From: Lysobacter_K koreensis | Lineage (GTDB): Bacteria > Pseudomonadota > Gammaproteobacteria > Xanthomonadales > Xanthomonadaceae | DNA length: 16,280 nt | NCBI RefSeq assembly: GCF_042677045.1 | Contig: NZ_JBHTIH010000016.1 | Coordinates: 1 to 16,280, forward strand | Reading direction: 5' to 3' | Part shown: one piece after another, positions 1 to 12,834 of the stretch | How the letters are laid out: the number at the start of each line of letters is the position of its first letter | Numbering within the stretch: the stretch's first letter is position 1 | Notes under the pieces: generated by a model | What the model was told of the DNA's origin: nothing | The model's database searches: none | What the model saw: only the letters and a program-made list of their open reading frames with translations | Program-made: the position numbers and the translations under genes

Positions 1-129
1 CTCGCCACCGAAACGCTCGGCGCCCACCTTCGTCAGCGCTGCCGTCAGCGTGGTCTTGCCGTGGTCGACGTGGCCGATGGTGCCCACGTTCACGTGCGGC
101 TTGGTCCGCTCGAATTTACCCTTAGCCAT
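1..129 (-). CDS. tuf: Elongation factor Tu, N-terminal part (cut by window edge)
   Basis: EF-Tu is the GTPase that delivers aminoacyl-tRNA to the ribosomal A site. Only the first 43 codons are present, starting at the ATG at 129. The translation opens MAKGKFERTKPHVNVG and continues with the P-loop GHVDHGKT, the G1 guanine-nucleotide-binding motif, at about residues 19-26. The gene lies 66 nt downstream of fusA in the same direction, as in the str operon (rpsL-rpsG-fusA-tuf). A purine-rich AGAGAGAG about 8 nt upstream of the ATG can serve as a modest ribosome binding site. I see no promoter in the 130-195 gap, so transcription is probably from the str operon promoter. A second tuf gene enters at the other end of the window. 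Identification is certain; completeness cannot be judged. Confidence 0.97.
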   Translation of the reverse strand, partial: MAKGKFERTKPHVNVGTIGHVDHGKTTLTAALTKVGAERFGGE

Positions 130-195
130 GGTGTGTCTCTCTCTGAATTACGTATTGATTGAACTGGGATTCTGGAAGCCGGACCCGCGAACGGA

Positions 196-2313
<2,118 letters not shown>

Positions 2314-2347
2314 GGGACACTCTCGTATTTTAGTGAATTCCAAATGG

Positions 2348-2454
2348 CCGGACGCCGCCTCGTGGGCGGCCTCCGGTTCGCAGGGCAGCAATTTCGCTGC
2401 CGCGGCAGCACTGACGTGCTGCTGAGGCCCCTGGCACCGGGTTCAGTGCCAGGG
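2348..2454 (-). repeat. Array of four hairpins in the rpsG-fusA intercistronic region
   Basis: Four successive inverted repeats fill most of the 149-nt gap between rpsG and fusA. In transcript order they are: 2446-2454/2429-2437 (9 bp perfect, 8-nt loop); 2416-2422/2405-2411 (7 bp perfect, 4-nt loop); 2396-2401/2384-2389 (6 bp perfect, 6-nt loop); and 2365-2370/2354-2359 (6 bp, 5-nt loop). The last is extended by 5 bp (2372-2376/2348-2352) across a single mismatch. None is followed by a T-run, so an intrinsic terminator is unlikely. Role unknown: RNA processing, mRNA stability or a ribosomal-protein operator are possible. The pairing is read directly from the sequence; the function is inference. 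Confidence 0.7.
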
Positions 2455-2462
2455 CGCCCAGA

Positions 2463-2930
2463 TCACCAGCGGTAGTGCGCGAACGCCTTGTTCGCTTCCG
2501 CCATACGGTGGGTCTCTTCACGCTTTTTGATGGCACCGCCGCGGCTTTCCGAGGCGTCGATCAGTTCGGCGGCCAGCTTGCGCGGCATGGTGTTCTCGCC
2601 GCGCTTGCGCGCCGCATCGATCAGCCAGCGCATCGCCAGCGCCATGCGGCGCGAGGAGCGGACTTCGACCGGCACCTGGTAGGTGGCACCGCCGACGCGG
2701 CGCGACTTGACCTCGACCGCCGGGGAGATGTTGGCCAGCGCCTTCTCCACGAGCTCGAGCGCGTTCGGGTTCTTTTCCCCGATCACGTCCATCGCACCGT
2801 AGACGATCTTCTCGGCAACCGACTTCTTGCCGCTGTACATGACCATATTGATGAAACGCGCGATCGTCTCGCTGCCGTGCTTGGGGTCGGGCAGGACGGA
2901 ACGCTGCGGAGTGGAGCCTTTACGCGACAT
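2463..2930 (-). CDS. rpsG: 30S ribosomal protein S7
   Basis: S7 nucleates assembly of the 30S head by binding the 3' major domain of 16S rRNA and contacts the E site. The protein has 155 residues, full length for the family. Diagnostic stretches are LPDPKHGSE near the N-terminus, EVKSRRVGGATYQVPVEVR in the middle, ALAMRW, and the C-terminal HRMAEANKAFAHYRW. The start at 2930 is supported by AGGA about 8 nt upstream and by alignment of MSRKGS with the family start. It lies only 12 nt downstream of rpsL, so translational coupling is likely. In E. coli S7 represses its own operon by binding a long rpsL-rpsG spacer; no such spacer exists here. It ends in TGA and is followed by the hairpin array before fusA. 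Confidence 0.98.
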   Translation of the reverse strand: MSRKGSTPQRSVLPDPKHGSETIARFINMVMYSGKKSVAEKIVYGAMDVIGEKNPNALELVEKALANISPAVEVKSRRVGGATYQVPVEVRSSRRMALAMRWLIDAARKRGENTMPRKLAAELIDASESRGGAIKKREETHRMAEANKAFAHYRW

Positions 2931-2942
2931 GGTGCTGGTTCC

Positions 2943-3317
2943 TTAGGACTTCGGGCGCTTGGCGCCGTACTTCGAACGGCTCTGGCGACGCTTGGCGACG
3001 CCGGCGGCGTCGAGCGAGCCACGCACGGTGTGGTAACGCACGCCCGGCAGGTCCTTGACGCGACCGCCGCGGATCAGCACGACCGAGTGCTCCTGCAGGT
3101 TGTGGCCCTCACCACCGATGTACGAGATGACCTCGTAGCCGTTGGTCAGGCGCACCTTGGCCACCTTGCGAAGCGCCGAGTTCGGCTTCTTCGGGGTGGT
3201 GGTGTAAACGCGGGTGCACACGCCACGACGCTGCGGGCAGTTCGCGAGCGCCGGCGACGGGCTCTTGTACGTGGGCGCCTGCCGCGGCTTGCGGACGAGC
3301 TGATTGATCGTTGCCAT
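2943..3317 (-). CDS. rpsL: 30S ribosomal protein S12
   Basis: S12 lies at the decoding centre of the 30S subunit and controls accuracy and streptomycin response. The protein has 124 residues, the same as E. coli, when started at the ATG at 3317 (MATINQLVRKPR). The frame is open for 54 further codons upstream, but these overlap the promoter and match no S12. Lys43 (TTTPKKPNSAL) and Lys88 (GGRVKDLPGV), the classical streptomycin-resistance positions, are both the wild-type lysine. Asp89, the beta-methylthiolated residue in E. coli, is also present. It is the first gene of the str operon, about 88 nt downstream of the predicted transcription start. The ribosome binding site is weak (AGAG, 6 nt upstream) and could be paired in a small hairpin at 3324-3335. 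Confidence 0.98.
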   Translation of the reverse strand: MATINQLVRKPRQAPTYKSPSPALANCPQRRGVCTRVYTTTPKKPNSALRKVAKVRLTNGYEVISYIGGEGHNLQEHSVVLIRGGRVKDLPGVRYHTVRGSLDAAGVAKRRQSRSKYGAKRPKS

Positions 3318-3323
3318 CTGGTG

Positions 3324-3356
3324 CTCTTTGAAGAGAGGCCCGGGTGCGAAAACCCG
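3324..3356 (-). promoter_or_regulatory. rpsL 5' leader hairpins
   Basis: The rpsL leader can form a hairpin with arms 3352-3356 and 3341-3345 (CGGGT/ACCCG, 6-nt loop). Next to the start codon is a smaller one with arms 3332-3335 and 3324-3327 (CUCU/AGAG, 4-nt loop). The second stem covers the only Shine-Dalgarno-like AGAG upstream of the rpsL ATG, so it may modulate initiation. Both stems are short; the pairing is visible but a regulatory role is speculative. Confidence 0.3.
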
Positions 3357-3412
3357 ACCTTTGCGTGAAAACGAACGGCAAGCCGAAGACGTCGGGCCCA
3401 CCGAGACCGAAA

Positions 3413-3442
3413 AGTATAGCCCGCGCCAGACGCTGCCGTCAA
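3413..3442 (-). promoter_or_regulatory. sigma70-type promoter for rpsL-rpsG-fusA-tuf
   Basis: On the minus strand a -35 box TTGACG (3442-3437) and a -10 box TATACT (3418-3413) are separated by 18 nt, close to the housekeeping consensus (TTGACA, TATAAT, 17 nt). Transcription would start near 3406, giving an untranslated leader of about 88 nt before the rpsL ATG at 3317. It lies directly downstream of the probable rpoC terminator at 3458-3492, the expected layout for an independent str operon promoter. This is the best promoter match I found in the window. Confidence 0.8.
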
Positions 3443-3457
3443 CGCGAAGCTGTGCGG

Positions 3458-3492
3458 AAAATACGGGGCGCGGCGCCATGCGCCGCGGTCCC
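3458..3492 (-). terminator. Probable intrinsic terminator after rpoC
   Basis: On the minus strand, GGG (3492-3490), a 2-nt bulge and CGCGGCGC (3487-3480) pair through an ATG loop with GCGCCGCG (3476-3469) and CCC (3468-3466). This makes an 8-bp perfect stem plus 3 bp. A U-rich TATTTT follows at 3463-3458, about 3 nt past the stem. It lies 124 nt after the rpoC stop and just before the str promoter, so it plausibly separates the rpoBC and str transcription units. The U-tract is short and starts late, so termination may be partial. Confidence 0.55.
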
Positions 3493-3531
3493 GCAACCCT
3501 CCATTGATCCCGTCCATCCTGGACCGAACAC

Positions 3532-3585
3532 GAGGCGCTCCGTGCGCCTCATTTCGTGATCTGGGACGGCCCCGTGGGACCGTCC
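3532..3585 (-). terminator. Two hairpins immediately after rpoC
   Basis: Two stem-loops lie 32-85 nt past the rpoC stop. The first pairs GGACGG (3585-3580) with CCGTCC (3569-3564), extended by CCC/GGG inside across a bulged base. The second pairs GAGGCGC (3550-3544) with GCGCCTC (3538-3532) around a 5-nt loop. Neither is followed by a U-run. They may protect the rpoBC 3' end or act with the downstream terminator at 3458-3492; intrinsic termination at these two is doubtful. Confidence 0.4.
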
Positions 3586-3616
3586 GGCATTGCCAAAGAA
3601 CTACAGAACCCAGGTG

Positions 3617-7834
<4,218 letters not shown>

Positions 7835-7887
7835 TGCAAATTCTCCAGTTGGAAGAACCTTCGTCCGTGAAGGCTTTCGCAGGTGCG

Positions 7888-7907
7888 GCGGCGAGAGGGC
7901 TCGCCGC
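7888..7907 (-). repeat. Perfect hairpin in the rpoB-rpoC intercistronic gap
   Basis: GCGGCGAG (7907-7900) pairs perfectly over 8 bp with CTCGCCGC (7895-7888) around a CCCT loop on the minus strand. A weaker 5-bp hairpin follows (7869-7873/7858-7862). Neither has a U-tract, and rpoC must be transcribed through them, so a processing, pausing or stability element is likelier than a terminator. It lies 26 nt after the rpoB stop. Confidence 0.5.
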
Positions 7908-7932
7908 TGCACTGTTCGTCAGACGGCAGCGT

Positions 7933-10900
7933 TCACTTGGTCTCTTCGAGTTCCATGTTGATCGCGAGCGAGCGGATTTCCTTCACCAGCACGTTGAAGG
8001 ATTCCGGCATGCCGGCCACCATCTCGTACTCGCCGTCGACGATGTTCTTGTACATCTGGTTGCGGCCCTGCACGTCGTCGGACTTCACCGTCAGCATCTC
8101 CTGCAGCGTGTAGGCCGCGCCGTAGGCTTCCAGCGCCCAGACCTCCATCTCGCCGAAGCGCTGGCCACCGAACTGCGCCTTGCCTCCCAGCGGCTGCTGG
8201 GTGACGAGCGAGTACGGACCGGTCGAACGGGCGTGCATCTTGTCGTCGACCAGGTGGTTCAGCTTCAGCATGTGCATGTAGCCGATGGTGGTGTGGCGAT
8301 CGAACGCCTCGCCGGTGCGGCCGTCGAACAGCTGGGTCTGGCCGCTGATCGGCAGGTCGGCCAGCGCGAGCATGTTCTTGATCTCGACCTCGGACGCACC
8401 GTCGAACACCGGCGTCGCCATCGGCACGCCGTCGGTCAGGTTGTTGGCCAGCGTCAGCAGTTCGGCGTCGCTGAACTGCTTGAGGTCGACCCGCTCGCCG
8501 TGCAGCTTGCTGTCGTGGTTGTAGATCTGGTCGAGGAACGCGCGCAGCTCATTGATCTTGGCCTGCGCCTCGAGCATGCGCTGGATCTTCTGGCCCAGGC
8601 CCTTGGCGGCCCAGCCCAGATGCACTTCCAGCACCTGGCCGATGTTCATTCGCGACGGCACGCCGAGCGGGTTCAGCACGATGTCGACGGTGCGGCCGTC
8701 GGCGGCGTACGGCATATCCTCGACCGGCACGATCGTCGACACCACGCCCTTGTTGCCGTGGCGGCCGGCCATCTTGTCGCCCGGCTGAATGCGGCGCTTC
8801 ACCGCCAGGAACACCTTGACCATCTTGAGCACGCCCGGGGCGAGGTCGTCGCCCTGGGTGATCTTGCCGCGCTTGTCGGCGAAGCGCTTCTCGAATTCCT
8901 TCTCGTGCGCGTCGATCTGCTTCTGCGCGCGCTCGATCGCCTCGACGGCGTCGTCGTCCTTCATGCGCAGGGTGAACCAGTCGGACTTCTTGAGGCCGTC
9001 GAGTACCAGCGAGGTGACGGTCTCGCCCTTCTTCAGGCCACCGCCGCCGTTGGCGACCTTGCCCAGCAGCTGGCTGCGCAGGCGCGCGTAGATCGCGCTC
9101 TCGAGGATCCGGAACTGGTCGTCGAAATCCTTCTTGACCCGGCGGATTTCCGACTCTTCGATCTGCTTGGCGCGCTTGTCCTTCTCGATGCCGTCGCGGG
9201 TGAAGACCTGCACGTCGATGACGGTGCCGTCCATGCCCGGCGGCACGCGCAGCGAGCTGTCCTTCACGTCGGACGCCTTCTCGCCGAAGATCGCGCGCAG
9301 CAGCTTCTCTTCCGGGGTCAGCTGGGACTCGCCCTTCGGCGTGACCTTGCCGACCATGATGTCGCCGGCGCGCACTTCGGCGCCGATGTACACCACGCCG
9401 GACTCGTCGAGGCGATTGAGCGCCTGCTCGGAGACGTTCGGGATGTCGGCGGAAATTTCCTCCGGCCCGAGCTTGGTGTCACGCGCGACGCAGGTCAGTT
9501 CCTCGATGTGGATCGTGGTGTAGCGATCCTCCTCGACCACTCGCTCGGAGAGCAGGATCGAGTCTTCGAAGTTGTAACCGTTCCACGGCATGAACGCGAC
9601 CAGCATGTTCTGGCCGAGCGCGAGCTCGCCGATGTCGGTCGACGGGCCGTCGGCGAGCACGTCGCCGCGGGCGATGACGTTGCCGACCTTCACCAGCGGG
9701 GTCTGGTTGATGCAGGTGTTCTGGTTGGAACGCGTGTACTTGATCAGGTTGTAGATGTCGACGCCGGCATCGGTGCCGCCGCGGTTCTCATCCTCGTTGA
9801 CCTTGACCACGATGCGGCCGGCGTCGATCTGCTCGATCACGCCGCCACGCAGGGCGTTCACGGTCACGCCCGAGTCGCGCGCCACGGCGCGCTCGATGCC
9901 GGTACCGACCAGCGGCTTCTGCGCACGCAGCGTCGGCACGGCCTGGCGCTGCATGTTGGCGCCCATCAGTGCGCGGTTGGCGTCGTCGTGCTCGAGGAAC
10001 GGCACCAGCGCCGCGGCGACCGACACGGTCTGCATCGGCGAGACGTCCATGAAGTGGATCTCGGCCGGCGGCTTGAGCAACGACTCCCCCTGGTAGCGGC
10101 AGGCGACGAACTGCGCGGTCAGCGTGCCCTTCTCGTCCTGCGGCGCGTTGGCCTGGGCGATGACGTACTCGTTCTCCTCGATCGCCGAGAGGAACTCGAC
10201 GTCGTCGGTGACCTTGCCGTCCACGACCTTGCGGTACGGCGTCTCGAGGAAGCCGTACTTGTTGGTGCGGGCGAACACGGCCAGCGAGTTGATCAGGCCG
10301 ATGTTCGGGCCTTCCGGGGTTTCGATGGTGCAGACGCGGCCGTAATGGGTCGGGTGCACGTCGCGCACTTCGAAGCCGGCGCGCTCGCGGGTCAGGCCGC
10401 CCGGGCCAAGGGCCGAGACGCGGCGCTTGTGGGTGACTTCCGACAGCGGGTTGTTCTGGTCCATGAACTGCGACAGCTGCGAGGAACCGAAGAACTCCTT
10501 GATCGCGGCCGCCACCGGCTTGGCGTTGATCAGCTCCTGCGGGGTCAGGCCTTCGGACTCGGCCATCGACAGGCGTTCCTTGACCGCACGCTCGACGCGG
10601 ACCAGGCCGACGCGGAAGGTGTTCTCGGCCATTTCACCGACCGAACTCACGCGGCGGTTGCCCAGGTGGTCGATGTCGTCGACCACGCCGCGGCCGTTGC
10701 GGATCTCGGTCAGGACCTTGATCACGTCGAGGATGTCGGAGGTCGCGCCCTGCTCGGCGACCAAGCGCTTGGATTCTTCGTCCTTGCGCTCGGCGTAGTA
10801 CTTGGCGTCGTACAGCACCGACGCGCCGAGGGTTTCCTTGCGGCCGATGCGGCGGTTGAACTTCATCCGGCCGACTGCCGACAGGTCGTAGCGGTCGAAG

Positions 10901-12117
10901 GTGAAGAACAGGTTGTGGAACAGGTTCTGCGCGGCGTCCTTGGTCGGCGGCTCGCCCGGACGCATCATCCGGTAGATCTCGACCAGGGCCTCGAGCTGCG
11001 TCTTCGACGGGTCGATGCGCAGGGTGTTGGAGATATACGCGCCGCGATCGAGGTCGTTGACCCAGATCGTGCCGACGACTTCGATGCCGGCCTTGCGGAA
11101 CGCGGCCAGCTGGTCCTCGTTGATCTCGTCGTTGGCGGTGGCCAGCAGCTCACCGGTCTTCGCGTCGACCACGTCGTGCGAGAGGATGCGGCCGACCAGG
11201 TAGCTGTCCGGCACGGCCAGGGCAGCGATGCCCGACTGCTCCATCTGCTTCACGTGGCGCGCGGTGATGCGCTTGCCGGCCTCGACGATGACCTTGTCGC
11301 CATCGGCCAGGTCGAAGTCCAGCGTCTCGCCGCGCAGGCGCTCGGACACCAGTTCCCACTGCACGCCCTCGGGCATGATGTGGAAGGTGTTGATGTCGAA
11401 GAAATCGTTGAGCATTTCCTCGTTGTTGTAGCCCAGCGCGCGCAGCAGCACGGTCACCGGCAGCTTGCGGCGACGGTCGATGCGGGTGAACAGCGCGTCC
11501 TTCGGGTCGAACTCGAAGTCGAGCCACGAGCCGCGGTACGGAATGATGCGGGCGCTGTACAGCAGCTTGCCGGAGCTGTGGGTCTTGCCGCGGTCGTGGT
11601 CGAAGAACACGCCGGGCGAACGGTGCAGCTGCGAGACAATGACGCGCTCGGTGCCGTTGACGATGAAGGTGCCGTTGCCGGTCATGAGCGGAATCTCGCC
11701 CATGTAGACCTCCTGCTCCTTCACGTACTTGATGGCCTTGGTCGACGACTCGCGGTCGTAGATCACCAGGCGCACGGTCACGCGCAGCGGCGCGCCGTAG
11801 CTCATCCCGCGCTGGCGGCACTCGCGTTCGTCGAACGCCGGCTCGCCGAGCTTGTAACCCACGTACTCCAGCGCGGCGTTGCCGCTGTAGCTGGCGATCG
11901 GGAACACCGATTTCAGCGCGGCGTGCAGGCCGCGGTCCGCGCGCTTGGTCGGCTCGGTGTGCTCCTGCAGGAACTCACGGTAGGAATCGACCTGGATCGC
12001 CAGCAGGAACGGCACCTCGAGGATCGACTTGCGCTTGCCGAAGTCCTTGCGGATGCGCTTCTTCTCGGTGAACGAGTACTGGCTGCTTGAATGCTGGGGG
12101 GTTGAAGCTGTGGTCAT
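7933..12117 (-). CDS. rpoB: RNA polymerase subunit beta
   Basis: Beta forms the second pincer of RNA polymerase and contains the rifampicin pocket. The protein has 1394 residues against 1342 in E. coli. The N-terminus is 11 residues longer than in E. coli before the conserved YSFTEKKRIRKDFGKR. An insertion of roughly 20 residues (around LYDAKYYAERKDEESKR) follows GRMKFNRRIG. The rifampicin region GSSQLSQFMDQNNPLSE (Asp553 = E. coli Asp516) through THKRRVSALGPGG has wild-type residues at the usual resistance positions. MPWNGYNFEDSIL and GDKMAGRHGNKG (Lys1115, Lys1123) are the active-site contacts. Thr597 in RVCTIETPEG replaces the proline found in E. coli (Pro560). The start at 12117 has only a weak, distant AGAGGCGG; no other start fits. 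It ends in TGA, 98 nt before rpoC. Confidence 0.98.
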   Translation of the reverse strand: MTTASTPQHSSSQYSFTEKKRIRKDFGKRKSILEVPFLLAIQVDSYREFLQEHTEPTKRADRGLHAALKSVFPIASYSGNAALEYVGYKLGEPAFDERECRQRGMSYGAPLRVTVRLVIYDRESSTKAIKYVKEQEVYMGEIPLMTGNGTFIVNGTERVIVSQLHRSPGVFFDHDRGKTHSSGKLLYSARIIPYRGSWLDFEFDPKDALFTRIDRRRKLPVTVLLRALGYNNEEMLNDFFDINTFHIMPEGVQWELVSERLRGETLDFDLADGDKVIVEAGKRITARHVKQMEQSGIAALAVPDSYLVGRILSHDVVDAKTGELLATANDEINEDQLAAFRKAGIEVVGTIWVNDLDRGAYISNTLRIDPSKTQLEALVEIYRMMRPGEPPTKDAAQNLFHNLFFTFDRYDLSAVGRMKFNRRIGRKETLGASVLYDAKYYAERKDEESKRLVAEQGATSDILDVIKVLTEIRNGRGVVDDIDHLGNRRVSSVGEMAENTFRVGLVRVERAVKERLSMAESEGLTPQELINAKPVAAAIKEFFGSSQLSQFMDQNNPLSEVTHKRRVSALGPGGLTRERAGFEVRDVHPTHYGRVCTIETPEGPNIGLINSLAVFARTNKYGFLETPYRKVVDGKVTDDVEFLSAIEENEYVIAQANAPQDEKGTLTAQFVACRYQGESLLKPPAEIHFMDVSPMQTVSVAAALVPFLEHDDANRALMGANMQRQAVPTLRAQKPLVGTGIERAVARDSGVTVNALRGGVIEQIDAGRIVVKVNEDENRGGTDAGVDIYNLIKYTRSNQNTCINQTPLVKVGNVIARGDVLADGPSTDIGELALGQNMLVAFMPWNGYNFEDSILLSERVVEEDRYTTIHIEELTCVARDTKLGPEEISADIPNVSEQALNRLDESGVVYIGAEVRAGDIMVGKVTPKGESQLTPEEKLLRAIFGEKASDVKDSSLRVPPGMDGTVIDVQVFTRDGIEKDKRAKQIEESEIRRVKKDFDDQFRILESAIYARLRSQLLGKVANGGGGLKKGETVTSLVLDGLKKSDWFTLRMKDDDAVEAIERAQKQIDAHEKEFEKRFADKRGKITQGDDLAPGVLKMVKVFLAVKRRIQPGDKMAGRHGNKGVVSTIVPVEDMPYAADGRTVDIVLNPLGVPSRMNIGQVLEVHLGWAAKGLGQKIQRMLEAQAKINELRAFLDQIYNHDSKLHGERVDLKQFSDAELLTLANNLTDGVPMATPVFDGASEVEIKNMLALADLPISGQTQLFDGRTGEAFDRHTTIGYMHMLKLNHLVDDKMHARSTGPYSLVTQQPLGGKAQFGGQRFGEMEVWALEAYGAAYTLQEMLTVKSDDVQGRNQMYKNIVDGEYEMVAGMPESFNVLVKEIRSLAINMELEETK

Positions 12118-12140
12118 GGGGAGCTACCGCCTCTTCTGCG

Positions 12141-12158
12141 GGCCGCGCGTCCGCGGCC
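12141..12158 (-). repeat. Hairpin upstream of rpoB
   Basis: GGCCGCG (12158-12152) pairs perfectly over 7 bp with CGCGGCC (12147-12141) around a GACG loop, 23 nt before the rpoB ATG. It lies just upstream of the purine-rich AGAGGCGG that is the only Shine-Dalgarno candidate. It could influence rpoB initiation or mRNA processing; function not established. Confidence 0.45.
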
Positions 12159-12182
12159 TGGGGGAACATGAATGTCTGGAAA

Positions 12183-12248
12183 TTGCTAGTTGGTAGTCGC
12201 TGGTAGTGTCGGCACCAGCACGCCCTACCCGCTACTACCAACTAACAA
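12183..12248 (-). repeat. Long imperfect inverted repeat between rplL and rpoB
   Basis: Two 24-nt arms, 12183-12206 and 12225-12248, are inverted copies with three mismatches around an 18-nt spacer. Each arm contains TAGTTGGTAGT and ends, toward the loop, in GGTAG. The composition (rich in GTAG/CTAC) differs from the GC-rich surroundings, which suggests an inserted repeat of the small palindromic REP type. GTAG-tagged palindromes are known in Stenotrophomonas (SMAG elements), but I cannot confirm kinship. In the transcript it would form a hairpin of over 20 bp, long enough for RNase III. E. coli has an RNase III site and an attenuator in the same gap. No clear U-run follows. Confidence 0.6.
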
Positions 12249-12330
12249 CTCGGGGTGTGCATTTCGGGATGTGCATGTTGTCTGCGGCTGTTCCAGCGGA
12301 CACGACGAACGAGGTGCGTGCCTGCAGGAA

Positions 12331-12358
12331 CGGCCAAAGGCCGGGGACTTTCGTCCCC
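12331..12358 (-). terminator. Tandem GC-rich hairpins after rplL (possible attenuator)
   Basis: Starting 45 nt past the rplL stop, GGGGAC (12358-12353) pairs with GTCCCC (12348-12343) around a GAAA tetraloop. CGGCC (12343-12339) then pairs with GGCCG (12335-12331) around TTT; the two stems share one base. The following bases are TTCCTGCAGG, so there is no strong U-tract. Partial termination or pausing between rplL and rpoB is known in E. coli and balances ribosomal protein against polymerase output. This pair of hairpins is the best-placed candidate here, but the termination role is inference. Confidence 0.45.
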
Positions 12359-12402
12359 AGCCTCAGGTGGTCGCCAGTGGAAGCCGGCGACGCAACTACT
12401 GA

Positions 12403-12774
12403 TTACTTCACTTCGACAGCAGCGCCGGCCGCTTCGAGGTCCTTCTTCAGCTTCTCGGACTCTTCCTTCGAGACGCCTTCCTTCACGGTCTGCGGGGCAC
12501 CTTCGACGAGGTCCTTCGCTTCCTTCAGGCCCAGGCCGGTGATGGCGCGGACGGCCTTGATGACTTCGACCTTCTTCTCGCCGGCGGCCTTCAACACGAC
12601 GGTGAATTCGGTCTGCTCTTCGACCGGGGCGGCGGCGGCGGCCGGGCCGGCAGCCATGACCGGGGCAGCGGCGGAGACGCCGAACTTCTCTTCGATCGCC
12701 TTGACCAGGTCCATCACTTCGAGCAGGGACTTTTCGGCGATGGCGTCGACGATCTTATCGTTGGACAGGGACAT
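12403..12774 (-). CDS. rplL: 50S ribosomal protein L7/L12
   Basis: L7/L12 is the multicopy stalk protein that recruits and activates the translational GTPases. The protein has 123 residues (E. coli 121). The N-terminal dimerization and L10-binding domain (MSLSNDKIVDAIAEKS to about residue 35) is joined by an Ala/Pro/Gly-rich flexible hinge (AAGPAAAAAPVEEQ) to the compact C-terminal domain. That domain carries EFTVVLKAAGEKKVEVIK and GLGLKEAKDLVEGAP, the factor-binding face. The start at 12774 has AGAGGT about 8 nt upstream. It is 60 nt after rplJ; L10 and L12 form the stalk complex that in E. coli autoregulates this operon. It ends in TAA. An ordinary, highly expressed gene with no anomalies. 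Confidence 0.98.
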   Translation of the reverse strand: MSLSNDKIVDAIAEKSLLEVMDLVKAIEEKFGVSAAAPVMAAGPAAAAAPVEEQTEFTVVLKAAGEKKVEVIKAVRAITGLGLKEAKDLVEGAPQTVKEGVSKEESEKLKKDLEAAGAAVEVK

Positions 12775-12834
12775 GGTAGTTACCTCTGGAAATTTTTCTG
12801 GGATTGGGTTCAGTGAACCGTAAAGGCGTCGAAC

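Noticed and set aside
2475..3368. 297-codon open frame opposite rpsG and rpsL
   Set aside because: Antisense shadow of two certain ribosomal protein genes.
3318..3479. 54-residue N-terminal extension of rpsL
   Set aside because: It runs through the predicted promoter; S12 proteins start at MAT-NQLVRKPR.
7835..7912. 26-residue N-terminal extension of rpoC
   Set aside because: It covers the rpoB-rpoC gap hairpins and is unlike any beta' N-terminus; MKDLLN at 7834 has a good ribosome binding site.
10315..10317. Possible rifampicin-resistance change at E. coli Pro564
   Set aside because: On careful counting the proline equivalent to 564 is intact; the Thr substitution is at the equivalent of residue 560, which is not a standard resistance position.
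12775..12834. GGTTC/GAACC hairpin between rplJ and rplL as a terminator
   Set aside because: Only 5 bp, no adjacent U-run, and rplL must be transcribed at high level from the same transcript.
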